Source of the DNA: Lentinula raphanica
Taxonomy: Eukaryota; Basidiomycota; Agaricomycetes; Agaricales; Omphalotaceae
Direction: 5' to 3'
Assembly (NCBI GenBank): GCA_027919835.1
Contig: JANVFP010000048.1
Span: 236,473-300,472 of the forward strand
DNA: 64,000 nucleotides
A program made the position numbers and the translations under genes. Numbering within the stretch: the stretch's first letter is position 1; each line of letters starts with the position of its first letter. The notes under the pieces were generated by a model. That model was not told the origin of the DNA and did no database searches. It worked only from the letters and a program-made list of their open reading frames with translations. Of this stretch, positions 20,798 to 31,651 are shown in pieces.

Positions 20798-23700
20798 CCT
20801 TCGGCCTCAGCTACTGGTTCTCTTATTACAGTCACCCGCCAGAGTGAATGTGGAAAACTGCAATGTGTTTGCCAGCAGGCACAACATGAACGTTATAATG
20901 CTGACAAGATTCGACAAATGGCAAAGCAAGTTCCCCACCCACCACTTGATACTTGTCTATTTGATGGTATGAATATCCCTTATTGTAGCTCATTTGATTT
21001 ACTGTATCATAGATTTGCCTATATCTCATCATTTCCAACACAATACTCAGCAAGAGTCCTCATATTTGGACATACCAAAGGAAGTAGACGATCAAGAGCC
21101 CCATGCTCCTCAGAACAGTCTGACTGACAACCTGGAACCACCACAGAACAATGAAGATATTACAATGGAGAATGATTCAGAGGGTCAGCAATTTTCTGAT
21201 GTTTTAATGGACAATGTCAAAGAGATTCCGAGTGAAGAGGAGTATAATGAAGGCAGCGATGAAGAGGCGAACTGGTGGGATGAGATGGACAATTCTGACA
21301 ATGAAGATGGTGACCCACAACGAACGATAACTGGCGAAAACCCTCTTCCCTCTATGGATGCCCATGTCTACCTTGCACAATTCAACATTAGTGTTGAACC
21401 CACCTATAATCTATGCATCTGCATATCTTGTGCCAAACCAGTCCCTTACTCTTACATGTGGTCACATCAATACCAAGCTCACTATCGCAAAAAGCATTTA
21501 TCAGCTTCCGCACACCTTCCCTCACGCTCAGAACTGAATGCTAAACTCTGTGAATTACATGGAGATCAACCACTTCCCTTGCCAAACATCCTTAACACTC
21601 CTCTGGAAGGTGTCGAGCTGTCTACCAAAATCAAGTGCACTCTATCTGGCTGCAATGGTAGAATTCTCGGTGGTATCAAACAGCTTGAAAAACATAGAAG
21701 AGAGCAACACCCCAATATTCTTCCCTCTCAGCAGACATCAGTCCATGTCCAGTGCTTTCCCTACTCCTCAATCAAAAATCAAAAGACTTTTATTGAGGTG
21801 TCCTCTACCAACAATAGCTCCATACCATCCTCAACTATATCACCTTTTATTGAACAAGTTATCAACAACTATGACTTGTCTTCTCATCCCCAAGTCTTTG
21901 ATGCTTCTATAGACACTCGACACGAGAGTTCTACCCTCTACCACTCTGACTGGGGCAACATTCTGCAGGGCATCAATCTCAAAGAGCTTCAGCAAATGAC
22001 TCTTTCTTCATTCTACCCATCTCTAGATAGGCTGAGCCTAATTTGTTCCCAGTATTATTCCAATATTGCTAAACAGGAGATTTCTCGACTTCATGCTCTC
22101 ACAAGAAGACATATCAACTCGCCAGAGTATGACTTTTTGGCTGTCTTCAAATCTGATCACTGATTACTTTATAGTCATGACTTGCAGTCCAAGCTATTCT
22201 CCCGTCCCCAATCAGATAAAACTCTTGCTCGTTATTCGAACACAATGTCCCGCTTTCTTCTCTTTCTCATATCTTCCCAAAAACTTCCCCTTCATAATTA
22301 TCCAATACACTGTCACCCTGATCTCGCAAATGCCTTGCATACACTCTCTTTGCAAGTCCAGGATCCACAACTCTCTGATCAGAGTGTTGCAGAAACTCTA
22401 CATCTCTCTATCTGGACTTTGCTATCCAAACCAAGTGAACAATTTCTCCAGGATGACAAGTTTTGTTTGTTCACTCGGTTTCTCATTGCACTTTGTATCA
22501 AGCCATCTGGCCAGTTCCTGGAGCCATATGATATTACACCTCATATATCAGAAATTCAATGGTGTTTTCGTGCCACAGCCTGTTTCCAACTTCTCCAAAT
22601 TCAAAAAAACTATAACAACTATCAACTCAGGTTTGTTTCAGTATGTTTCAGTGATCATTACTGACACCTTCCATTTCTAGTGCATATGAGCAGCAAATCA
22701 AGCCTTTTCTCACTGATGGACCTCATACCCTCTTCACTACTCTTCGGCAACATCAGAGTTTCTACAGCACTCTTGCTTTCAATCAAATCCGTCTACCTGC
22801 CTTCTCATTCAACATGGACCACAGTGTTCTGACTGTGAATGGGTTTCCTCTAAGCATTTCTGCCTTTGTTCAGTCAATCCATCACACATTGGATGATCTA
22901 GTGCCCAAGATCCATCAACTCTTTCGCGGGCTGCCTTTTGATGGCATACTGGCACATATTGATGAAGCCCTAGACCCTACCAGAGAGATTCCTCAGTGGT
23001 TCATTGATCACCCAACTGAAAGATGTACACAATACTCCTTTCTCGAAGAGCCCCGCAATGGGTTTAAGGAACTCCGACCATTATTATTCAACCACCTGAT
23101 CACCAGTTCCGAGTTTGTCAATCCTCAAGGTTTGCCCAAGACTGGTATGTCAAGATTAGTCAACTTGTATTAAACTCATGCATTGTGTTAGGGGCCATTC
23201 TTGTCTGGTTTTCTGAGCTTGATCAGATAGTGTCTGATCTCTGGGTTCTTCTGCACTCAACATGGGGTGGAAGTCCTCGGGGAACTGAAATTAGTGGTAT
23301 TCTTTATGCCAATTACCCCACCATTCCCAGGAATTTCTTCATCCTCAATGGTCTTCCTTCAATGTTCACCCGTTACAGCAAAACATTACACAATCATGGC
23401 CACGGAAAGGGCATTGTCCGAACACCTGCTTACGGTGTCTCCCGGCTGCTTATTCTTGTCCTCGCTCTTCCATTCTGGGCTGCATCACAGCTTGGATGTT
23501 GCATTGGCATGTCCAAGGTGGACTGTCAACGGTATCTTTATGAGATTTTTGTGTTCGGTGGTACTGCAGTGGAATCAGGCAGGCTCTCCACCATCCTTGG
23601 CAACTGGACCTATTCTCATCTCAAAATCAAGCTTAAACTTGCCCAATTCCGCCAATTCAATAGCACACTAATGATACATGCCACATCGACTACCCTTGAT

Positions 23701-26093
23701 GATCCCGAAGATATTGACCCACTGGTTGCACAGGCTCATGAGCAATTTGGACACTCTGTTACCAGTGGTCAGAAGGGATATGGTCTTCATAAGGAGACCA
23801 GTGTGACGAAACTCTCTGCAGATGCTGTTGCACGCATGCAGCGTGTTTCTAGAGCTTGGCATGCCTTTATTAAATTAATACATCCACTGCTCAAATATGA
23901 GGAAAAGGTGATTATTTCTTCATGGTGTTTGCTCAGAAATTGAATGTTATTGATAGGCTGCTACTGTACCTGAAAATTCATCACTGACCTTATATGATCT
24001 ACAATCAGAGATGCGCAGGGGCATTCAACAAATGGAGACACAGTTTGAACTCAAGATGGAACATATCAACGAGAGTTTGGTACGCAAGATTGAATCTGGA
24101 TATATCCAGATCCGGGATCATCTCACCTCTCACAACAACACTCCTTCCTTTGCCAATCCTAGACGGATACCAGTGCATCCCAGCACTCGCATTGCTCTAG
24201 CACGTGCTCTCGGTCGAGGAGAATCTCCCGAGTTTACTAGCCAAGAACAGGCAGAACTGATCAACAGTGTTGGAAGTTTGCTCCATGTTTTTGGTATCAT
24301 CGAGACAGGTGGTGGAAAGAGCATGGCCTTTTTTGCTGCCCCTTTTCTCCTCCCCAATGCTCTTTTTATCGTGGTCAGTCCCCTGCGAGCACTGACGGAT
24401 GATCTCCAAAGGCGGTTTCGGCAAACAGCTATTACTGGTGGAGTCTGGCCCTCACCAGATGTGCACTGGGACACTGCCCAACTTGTCCTTGTCTCTGTCC
24501 ATCACACTGCCGGACAGGATTTCCTCAACTTGCTTCAATCACCACCTGTCCGCGGACGACTCTCACGTATTTTCTTTGACGAAGCACACAAAATTCCTAC
24601 AGACATTGTCTATCGTCCCTTGTTTGGAGTCATCCATCATCTCACACGCACTGGTACTCCAATCACCTTCCTCTCTGGGTCTATGATGCCCCGAATAATG
24701 CCACATATCCTTCGCATCATGGAAATTGATGATACAACTCTTGTTGATGAAATACGTCGGGATACTGGCCGTCCAAACCTCAAATATATTCTGCAAAGGA
24801 CCAACAAGGATACTCATGACTCTGAACTCAAAACCCTTGTGTTTCATCAATGCACCCTGCTTCGATCCCAAGAACGGGGTATGATCTTTACAGAGTCTAG
24901 AGCACAAGCTGACCAGCTTGGCCGAGATCTAGGGATCTCAGTCTATCATGCACAACTAACAGATGAAGCAAAGGTTGCTGCTGCTCTCCGTTGGCGCAAT
25001 GGTGCTCTCCCACCTGATCGGTTCATGGCTGCTACAGAAGCATTTGGAGCTGGTATAAATGAGCCTCATGTTCGGGTTATCATTCACAGCAATCCCCGGA
25101 GCCTAACCAATTTCTTACAAGAGACCGGACGAGGTGGACGTGATGGTCTCCCAGCTTCCTGTTATACACTCTTTTACCGCATTCCCCCTGCATTACCTCT
25201 GGATACTATCGAGAACACTGGTGACCCTCATGCACAAATGGAGATGCGTGAGATGCTCCAGACTAATGACTGTATCCGGCTTGCTTTTCGGTGCATGGAT
25301 CGTCGTTCTCATTCTTGCTCATCTTTGCCTGGTGCCCAGCTCTGCTCTAATTGTGAACGATTAGCAACTGTGAGTGGCACAATATATACTTGTTCTTGTC
25401 TTTACAACCTTTCTATAGGTACCCTACTCGACTGCAATTGCTAATTATCCTCAGCCCAACAAGACACTTGCTCCAGATCCTACTCAGCCTGCTCAGCTCA
25501 TTCCAGCTACTGTCAAGATTCAAGGGATGAAACTAGACAGTGCTTATGATGCTTCTCATCAGCAAATTCGAGAACTATGTGATATTCTCTCTCAGGTGGT
25601 TAATAATGGCTGCATCGATTGCTGGCTTGCAAAAACATATCACACCCCCTCAATGGATCACCGTCCCGAACGTCAGTGGTGCTTTGCCAACCACCTTGCC
25701 AAAATACGCCAGTGGAGAAAACCCAAAACTTCTCCCTACCGTCCTATTTGTTATGATTGCTTTATCCCTCTCCGAGATCCATTCCACAACCCAATTGCTC
25801 CGAACAGCCCACTTGATCATACACTCTGCCCTTTCCAGATAACTGACTCACTGACGGGCAAGTATACACCACTGCTACCCACCTTGATTATTCTAATCTT
25901 TCATCATACGGGTAATACCCCATCTGAACGTGATTATGCAGCTCTGATTGGTGACAAGCTTGGCGTCAGATGGGAAACCATCGTCAGTTTTATTAATTGG
26001 CTCCACCTACCAGTGACCTCACCAAGCGTCATACCTAACCCAGCAGCGTTCTTCCTTACCTTTTATAGATATATTTACTGTCAGTCTAATTAA
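20798..26093 (+). CDS. OrsD zinc finger / recombinase-like / RecQ helicase protein
   Basis: Seven exons keep phase throughout (?-20,966; 21,013-22,126; 22,175-22,630; 22,681-23,144; 23,192-23,907; 23,957-25,369; 25,419-26,093), giving roughly 1,670 residues. The 5' end is unresolved; 20,798 is just the first open codon. Domains in order: acidic region; OrsD-like C2H2 pair (CISCAKPVPYSYMWSHQYQA, then CTLSGCNGR...EKHRREQH); a helical domain (DKTLARYSNTMSRFLLFL onward); a tyrosine-recombinase-like domain (WGGSPRGTEI, later FGHSVTSGQKGYGL); and a RecQ-type helicase (ETGGGKSMAF Walker A, FFDEAHKIP, LTNFLQETGRGGRDGL motif VI). A Cys-rich tail follows (CIDCW, YRPICYDCFIPL). This arrangement is that of telomere-linked (TLH-like) fungal helicases. 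No damage seen. It may act in recombination or spread of subtelomeric DNA. Confidence 0.85.
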
Positions 26094-26197
26094 GTCATTG
26101 TTGCTTACATTATCCATCCGTGCACTTATAAAAGACAAGAGTACTCTGTCGGTATTCCCATTCTTCTTTCTTCTTTACGCTCATTACCTTCCTTCCA

Positions 26198-27840
26198 ATG
26201 TCTGGGTCCTTGAATTGGTCTGTTCTCCAGCTGATAGCCTTTCCTGTTCTAACACACATTACAGTCCTTTTTGTAATGAATCTTTTACATCAGACCATCA
26301 ATTATATGATCATGCATCTCGTCATTCCGAAACGACATTTGATTCTGTACAGATGCTTGTTGGCTGTGAGTCTATTATGTCCCTACATTCATCATCTACT
26401 TGAATGCATTCTAGCCCACTCTGTCCTGCTGACCCTCGACCATGAGAGTAAACTTTACTTGTGCCCTCAGGGGTGCAGAGTTCAGGGTACCCTGGGTGCC
26501 ATTTGGGCTCATTACATTAATGTTCACGTATGTCTTTTATGTTTTTCTTGTGAAATTTGCCTTAATTCTCCCCAGTCTCACACGTCTTCTAAACGGGCCC
26601 GTTCCAAGTATGATCAGGGTGCCGGAGGACCCAAAAAGATCCCTCGGACAGCTGCCTTTTTGCCCTCTGCTTCCAGTACTTCTTCACCTGCTACAGCTCC
26701 TTCTCGCCTGCCTATTGCGTCTTCTGTCTCCATTCCTGCTCAAACGACCTCATCTGCTGCTCCGCTTTCTACTTCAGTATCCCCCACTTCTTCTGCAATC
26801 TGCTCTAGCCCGACTGTTATCGCTTCTGAAAAGTCCTCCAGCCCAACTGCTGGGGCTTCTGCACCATCCAGCCCGCTCATTGGGGCTCCTCCATTTTCTT
26901 TTGGCCCGACTGTTGGCACCTCTGCATCTTCTTCTAGCCCACTTACTGGGACCCCTGCATTGTCCAAACCACTCATTAATGCTCCAGTATCTTCTTCTAG
27001 CCCAGCTGTTGAGCCCTCTGCATCTCCTTCTAGCCCGATTGTTGGGTCTTCTGCATTGTCCAGCCCACCCATTGGGGCTCCTGCATCTTCTTCTGGTCCT
27101 TCTTTGCTGCTCTCGGAACCTTCTTCCAGCTCAACACCAATTCCTCCTACGAATTCTTCCTTTTCACCTAAAAAACTCAAAATCAGTGTCGACAAAATCT
27201 TCCAATTCCCCCACTATTCTAATGTCAGCGAAATTTTCGAATTCATTCTCTCTACGTTCACCCAACTCCAGACCAGCTGCCCCTACCACCAGATTATGGA
27301 AGGCACTCACTCGGAAGATCATGAACTCATGAGAGCATGCACCAATTCTGCTATTAGTCAAGGAAGCGAATATCAGTCCCTATTTACAACCAGTCTCCGT
27401 TTTACCCCCTATACACATTGTTGGAAATGTTGCACTCCAGTCCACTCAGTCTTCAAGCACCTCCCGAAAGAATGCACATACGAACGAGGCAACCTCCAGG
27501 ACTGGTGGAGAGGTATACCCTACCTGGTGTTTCGCACAACAGCACTTAGGAATATTATTTTCTCTACCCTTGGCATCCCTCCTGATGTGTTTCCCACTTT
27601 GCGAGCCTACACTGCGTGGCTTATCCTTTGCCCAATTCCCCCCAGGGATCCTCGAAACAGCAACCGTTTCACCAACCTGTCTGTGGTGGTGTTCACCTAC
27701 CTCTACCTTCTTACTCACCAGCAACTCCCTATGCCTGAGACCGGTTATATTCTTGATGGTATGTGCTCCTTGATAGCCATCAACCATATCCCTGATTGTT
27801 ATTTTTAGATTGTGTTTTTGCAACCCTTGACTCTGAATAA
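26198..27840 (+). CDS. C2H2 finger protein with new C-terminal Cys/His domain
   Basis: Five exons (26,198-26,217; 26,265-26,365; 26,415-26,527; 26,576-27,758; 27,809-27,840) give 482 residues. Splicing the first intron creates a textbook finger: CPFC...H...H (CPFCNESFTSDHQLYDHASR-H). A second, CPQGC...H...H, ends at INVH. A Lys/Arg patch (SSKRARSKYDQ) follows, then about 180 residues of Ser/Pro/Ala repeats of the type SSSPxxGxSA. The C-terminal domain has CWKCCTPVHSVFKHLPKEC, DWWRGIPYLVFRTTALRNII and NRFTNLSVVVFTYLYLL. This last part is paralogous to the protein at 30,569-31,397, including the phase-1 intron after xLDG. I know no named family for it. It may be a partner or cargo of the RecQ-type gene 100 bp upstream. 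Confidence 0.7.
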
Positions 27841-28570
27841 ATTCCTGCTAGTGTATTAAATTTCTTTATTGCTTTGGCCTGGAAACGTTGTATGTAAAAC
27901 TCTGCCCTTTCTCACTGAATAGCTTTGGACTTGAAACACATAGCATGTATGACCATAACCTCATAGAATCCCATTGGACTCGAAGAATCGCATGTATAGT
28001 TACCTCCCAGAATCACATTGCCACTGATGTATAGTATGTTTCCATATAATTGTTGTTTTTACACCTAGTATAATAGACTTCAGTACTCTGTTATCGTATT
28101 GGCCAATATGAAACATTGATTAGTCTCCACACTGATATGGATATTTGTAGGGGTTGCATGGTGTATGACAGTGTATCTTGCAAGTCCACACTATTCCGTA
28201 GTCTGGTTAAGGCAGATCACTGTTACACTAGAAGTGTGCATTACATTATTGAGCTTTTTGCTCTCCCATCATGGTCCACAATGGGCAGGTCCATAGTGAT
28301 TGACAATATCACTGCTTAATGCGCCCAGACACCATACAGACAGGAAAATCTTCAAAAGATAACCTGCACTAATAATGTTGTTTCTGATATGAAATATCTC
28401 AAGTTACAATCATTTTTCAGGTGGTCAAAGAAAACTAATACTGACAGGATTTTCCAGACATGCTGTGAATTTCATTTGTATTCCAACTCTTGTTGATACT
28501 CTTTATTGGTCTGGATATACACAGTAGAGAAAACCCAGGTCAATAGAAAAAGAAAAGCAGTCATGTGCCA
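27841..28570. other. Gene-free AT-rich stretch
   Basis: There are only short frames with frequent stops. It contains weak near-repeats of a TTGGACT...GCATGTAT phrase at about 27,924 and 27,978. No RNA gene is seen. It would be the 3' end of the candidate mobile module. Confidence 0.45.
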
Positions 28571-28692
28571 AACCAAACACAACCATACTAATCGTCCAAA
28601 ATTTCGGACCATCTGTATGGTTGTGTTTGGTTCTGGGTTAGGGGCTGTGGCTGTGACTCTACTGCAAAAAAAAATAGTACGTACACAGCCAC
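28571..28692 (+). repeat. Twin-hairpin sequence, right copy
   Basis: Hairpin 1 has perfect 18-bp arms AACCAAACACAACCATAC (28,571-28,588) and the complement ending at 28,632, around ATCGTCCAAAATTTCGGAC. Hairpin 2 pairs GTGGCTGTG (28,647) with ACACAGCCAC (ending 28,692) around an A-rich loop. Sequence and order match 19,193-19,321 in direct orientation at roughly three quarters identity. Confidence 0.65.
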
Positions 28693-28861
28693 ATGGACAC
28701 TCCATGTACAGAATCATGGAATTACACTGTTTGTGATAAACTTGTTTAGCTGAATCAAATATAATGATGCAAGTGTATCACAGTATATTTATACAATTCT
28801 TCATTTTAGTTGATATTGTGATCACTGCAGTACAAAATGCAAGAAACAAAAGTTACTTTCT

Positions 28862-30098
28862 CTATCTAGACCAAATTCTGATACCATTCAACCACAATTC
28901 CTGCAGCTCTGTCTCCAATCCCGTCAATTCTACATGAGTCTTCAAACTCATAATATCTTCAAGTCCAATTCTTCTCTCTCTTTCTCCCTCTTCAATCAAC
29001 ATAAGATGTGTGATAAAAGTCCCATATAACATAGCAGATGCAAGCCCCTTGAGCTTGGAACCATCAGATATGGTGAATACAGTACATAAAAACACTCACC
29101 AAATCATGACTATAGTCATATACAACAGTGACATGAGAAACAGTTGGATACTGCTCAAGAATGGCCTGAATATCATCTGCTGCAAACTCTCCCACAATCC
29201 TAAACTTTAGCCCTTGAAGATAGGGAAAGTTTACCAAATCCCCATCCAATGACCAATGAAATCTCTCCTGGCTGAGGTCCAAAACTTTTACACCTGCACT
29301 ATGTGCAATGTTCTGCACAAAAAGAAAAGGTGCAGTCACATTTCGGATAGGTCCATGGAGCAAGTCAGTTGTACCCTCAGTCCAAATGAAATCGCCAAAG
29401 AAGGTGAGGCTGTCCAGTTCCCCACAGCTCCTGATAGCCATCAGGATATCCACAGCAGTGAAAAGATCTTCCACTGTGCCACGAAGGGTAAGGATTCGAA
29501 TGGAGCTTGGGAGAGTAGTGGAAAGCCAGGCAGGGCCAATAGTGAGATCGGCTTCTTGCAATGTAGAGAAGCAGAGATTTGGAAAAAGGCATTCATCCGA
29601 GCAATTATCTTGCATGGTCAAAGAGGCAACTCTGTAAGAGTGTGAAGCAAAGATGGGTGGTGCAAAGGTGCATTCAATAATGGACATGTGAACTGGCTGA
29701 CCTAGACTGCTGGCCCAGGGGATGAATAGTGCATCCAGGTCGATGCCATATAGGGAGACAGTTGTTAAATTTGGGGCGACAGCCATCACAGTGAGGATAT
29801 CCTTCGTAATCCTGGGAATCTCCAAGTGGTCAGAGCTGTAGAGTGAGATATGTTTGACTTTTTGAAAAACTCTTTGATCCACGTCTTCTCCATACTTGAT
29901 AGCCCATGCTACCATCATCTCATCCACACCACTTGTCACAGAAATCTGGAGAAGCTCATATATGATTTCCTGAGCTACTCTGCTAAACTGTTTGTTGACT
30001 AGCAAGAGGTTCTGGATGTTTTTGTATGAAGCATTTGGAGACTGTGATTCATAAACCAGCTTGGTAATTGCTACAATGATTTCATCAGGAAACTGCAT
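28862..30098 (-). CDS. F-box-like protein, paralog 1
   Basis: Exon 1 is 29,100-30,098 and exon 2 28,862-29,053 (46-nt intron, phase 0), giving 396 residues. The N-terminus MQFPDEIIVAITKLVY...NIQNLLLVNKQFSRVAQEII is a compact F-box-like motif, which in this family docks to Skp1 in SCF ubiquitin ligases. The rest looks like irregular leucine-rich repeats (HISLYSSDHL, NLTTVSLYGID, VASLTMQDN, SIRILTLRG). Exon 2 ends in LQELWLNGIRIWSR. It is closely similar along its length to paralog 3 (34,580-35,828) and more distantly to paralog 2 (33,005-34,436). Target unknown. An ATGATGACATCAT site lies about 130 bp upstream. Confidence 0.7.
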
Positions 30099-30225
30099 GT
30101 TGCCTTGCCTAGAAAATAACCTCAGTTTGAGAGTCTGGACAATAGGTTAAAAAGCACACCTGAAAGTTCAAGAGCAAGAGCTATTGAACGTAATAGAAGT
30201 TCTCCAGACTTGACAGGTGCAAATA

Positions 30226-30238
30226 ATGATGACATCAT
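30226..30238. promoter_or_regulatory. Near-palindromic ATGATGACATCAT site
   Basis: It lies about 130 bp upstream of F-box paralog 1. The corresponding position upstream of paralog 3 carries GATGATGTCAT (35,959), and the sequence around both sites is alignable, so the element survived the gene duplication. Confidence 0.35.
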
Positions 30239-30485
30239 AACATGCAAATATTGTTCCCTCTTTATCACCTCTTCTAGTAACCACTACCATCTTATACTTG
30301 TAATATAGGTTTACATAGATGTCCAATACAGCCAAGGACTCCAATATAAACACTACTGTATTCTCAAACTTCTTCCTGCCAACCATCTCACTTCCATATT
30401 CCAACTTGAATACTATTTATAGATGGCGTTTTTAAAAATATGCAGCTTCATGCTTAGATTACACTCCTATTTCTATTTGTCATTT

Positions 30486-30498
30486 ATGACATCATGAT
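30486..30498. promoter_or_regulatory. ATGACATCATGAT site
   Basis: It lies about 70-80 bp upstream of the ATG at 30,569 and contains the same ATGACATCAT word as the other cluster promoters. Confidence 0.35.
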
Positions 30499-30568
30499 TA
30501 TTTATAGATATATATATATCATTAATTATACTTTGCTGTCGATCCAATCTCTTTCTTCTCCAACCACC

Positions 30569-31397
30569 ATGCCTTGGTATTGGCAAGTAATCTTCTCTAG
30601 TTCATGGTCACTAATAACCCTGTCATTTCAGTCAGCAGTGTACTTTCTCAGCCTCAACTTCATTCGAAGTCCTCAACCACCTCCAAAGTCATCAAGATGC
30701 TCTCTATGAATTCAATAATCTTGTCATGAACCTTCAAACTCTTTTGCCTACATTCGGCCTGCAACCTCCTCAAGGCCTAGCAGCCATCTCTTCCTTCGCA
30801 CGTGCACTCCGGTATCAAGATGTCAGCTTCTTCATCTCAACTGAGATGCGACCCATTCTCGGGCATTGCATCTATCACTCGATCACTTTTCACGAGACCA
30901 GGGACCATTACGACTGCACCTGGAGTTCAAACTACTTGGCCCCCCCGCAACTGGAATTCTATGAAATCTTTGAACCGGCATTGCACATTAATAACGTCCA
31001 AAAGTGTTCCTGTGACCACCGTCTTCATCCCTTTGAAGGTCACTTTAGGAGATCAAGCTGCCCTACCTTTGCACGCAGTCAATATCGCGAGTTCTGGCGT
31101 CTCTTGTCCTATCTCATCTTTCGAATCACCTACCTTCGAGAATCTGTCTTCCATTTCATGGGAGTGTCAAGCAATCTTTTCCATGGCAACCTTTCGAGCT
31201 ATGCCAACTGGCTGATGCAAGAAGCCACGGGGAACAATAGTCCTGGTGTAGATTACAGATTCACGAATATGGTTCTAATTGGATATTGCTACTTTGTTCT
31301 CAGAGAGCGGGGTCAGATTGTTATTCCAGCATATGGACTTGAAATTGATGGTGAGTGTCCACTATTTCAAATTGGTTGGATTTTAACAGTTCAATAG
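30569..31397 (+). CDS. Second member of the new Cys/His-domain family
   Basis: A short first exon (30,569-30,586, MPWYWQ) is spliced to 30,639-31,350 and then to 31,390-31,397, giving about 245 residues. After a helical N-terminus (FEVLNHLQSHQDALYEFNNL) the domain shows CSCDHRLHPFEGHFRRSSC, REFWRLLSYLIFRITYLRES, VFHFMGVSSNLFHGN and YRFTNMVLIGYCYFVL. The pattern C-x-C...H...C, F/WWR, YLxFRxxxLR, RFTN is shared with 26,198-27,840, as is the terminal intron in the same place and phase. The zinc fingers and Ser/Pro region of that protein are missing. No known function. The last intron is only 39 nt, so the exact C-terminus is less sure. Confidence 0.65.
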
Positions 31398-31440
31398 ATA
31401 TTTAACTCTGGCTTCATCAAAGTGTTTTAACTTTTGATCC

Positions 31441-31508
31441 GTTTCTTTGTATTGGTCGTTTCTTTGTATTGGTCGTTTCTTTGTATTGGTCGTTTCTTTG
31501 TATTGGTC
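31441..31508. repeat. 17-bp minisatellite, four copies
   Basis: GTTTCTTTGTATTGGTC is repeated head to tail four times just downstream of the preceding gene's stop codon, probably within its 3' UTR. Confidence 0.85.
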
Positions 31509-31563
31509 ATTTTCATAACAGTATTTTAAGTTTTGATCCTTTTGTTTGTGTGTATGACAAAAC

Positions 31564-31573
31564 ATGATGTCAT
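31564..31573. promoter_or_regulatory. ATGATGTCAT site
   Basis: It lies about 80 bp upstream of the ATG at 31,652, and a variant ATGATATCAT follows at about 31,611. It matches the sites upstream of the neighbouring cluster genes. Confidence 0.35.
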
Positions 31574-31651
31574 TATTACTGTTTGAAATCCATATGTATA
31601 AATAGTAAAACATGATATCATCCTTATTATTCTTCTTAATCCTGTTCCACC

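Larger units (their letters stand above)
30099..30568. other. Divergent promoter region
   Basis: 470 bp separate two divergent genes. It contains ATGATGACATCAT at 30,226 and ATGACATCATGAT at 30,486, and a TATATATATAT tract at 30,508-30,520 about 50 bp before the plus-strand ATG, which may act as a TATA region. No other feature seen. Confidence 0.4.

Noticed and set aside
26740..27195. Long minus-strand open frame opposite the Ser/Pro region
   Set aside because: It is the antisense shadow of a biased Ser/Pro/Ala coding repeat on the plus strand.
19193..28692. Helitron
   Set aside because: The helicase is RecQ-like, not Pif1-like; there is no Rep/HUH motif and no CTRR end at the hairpins.
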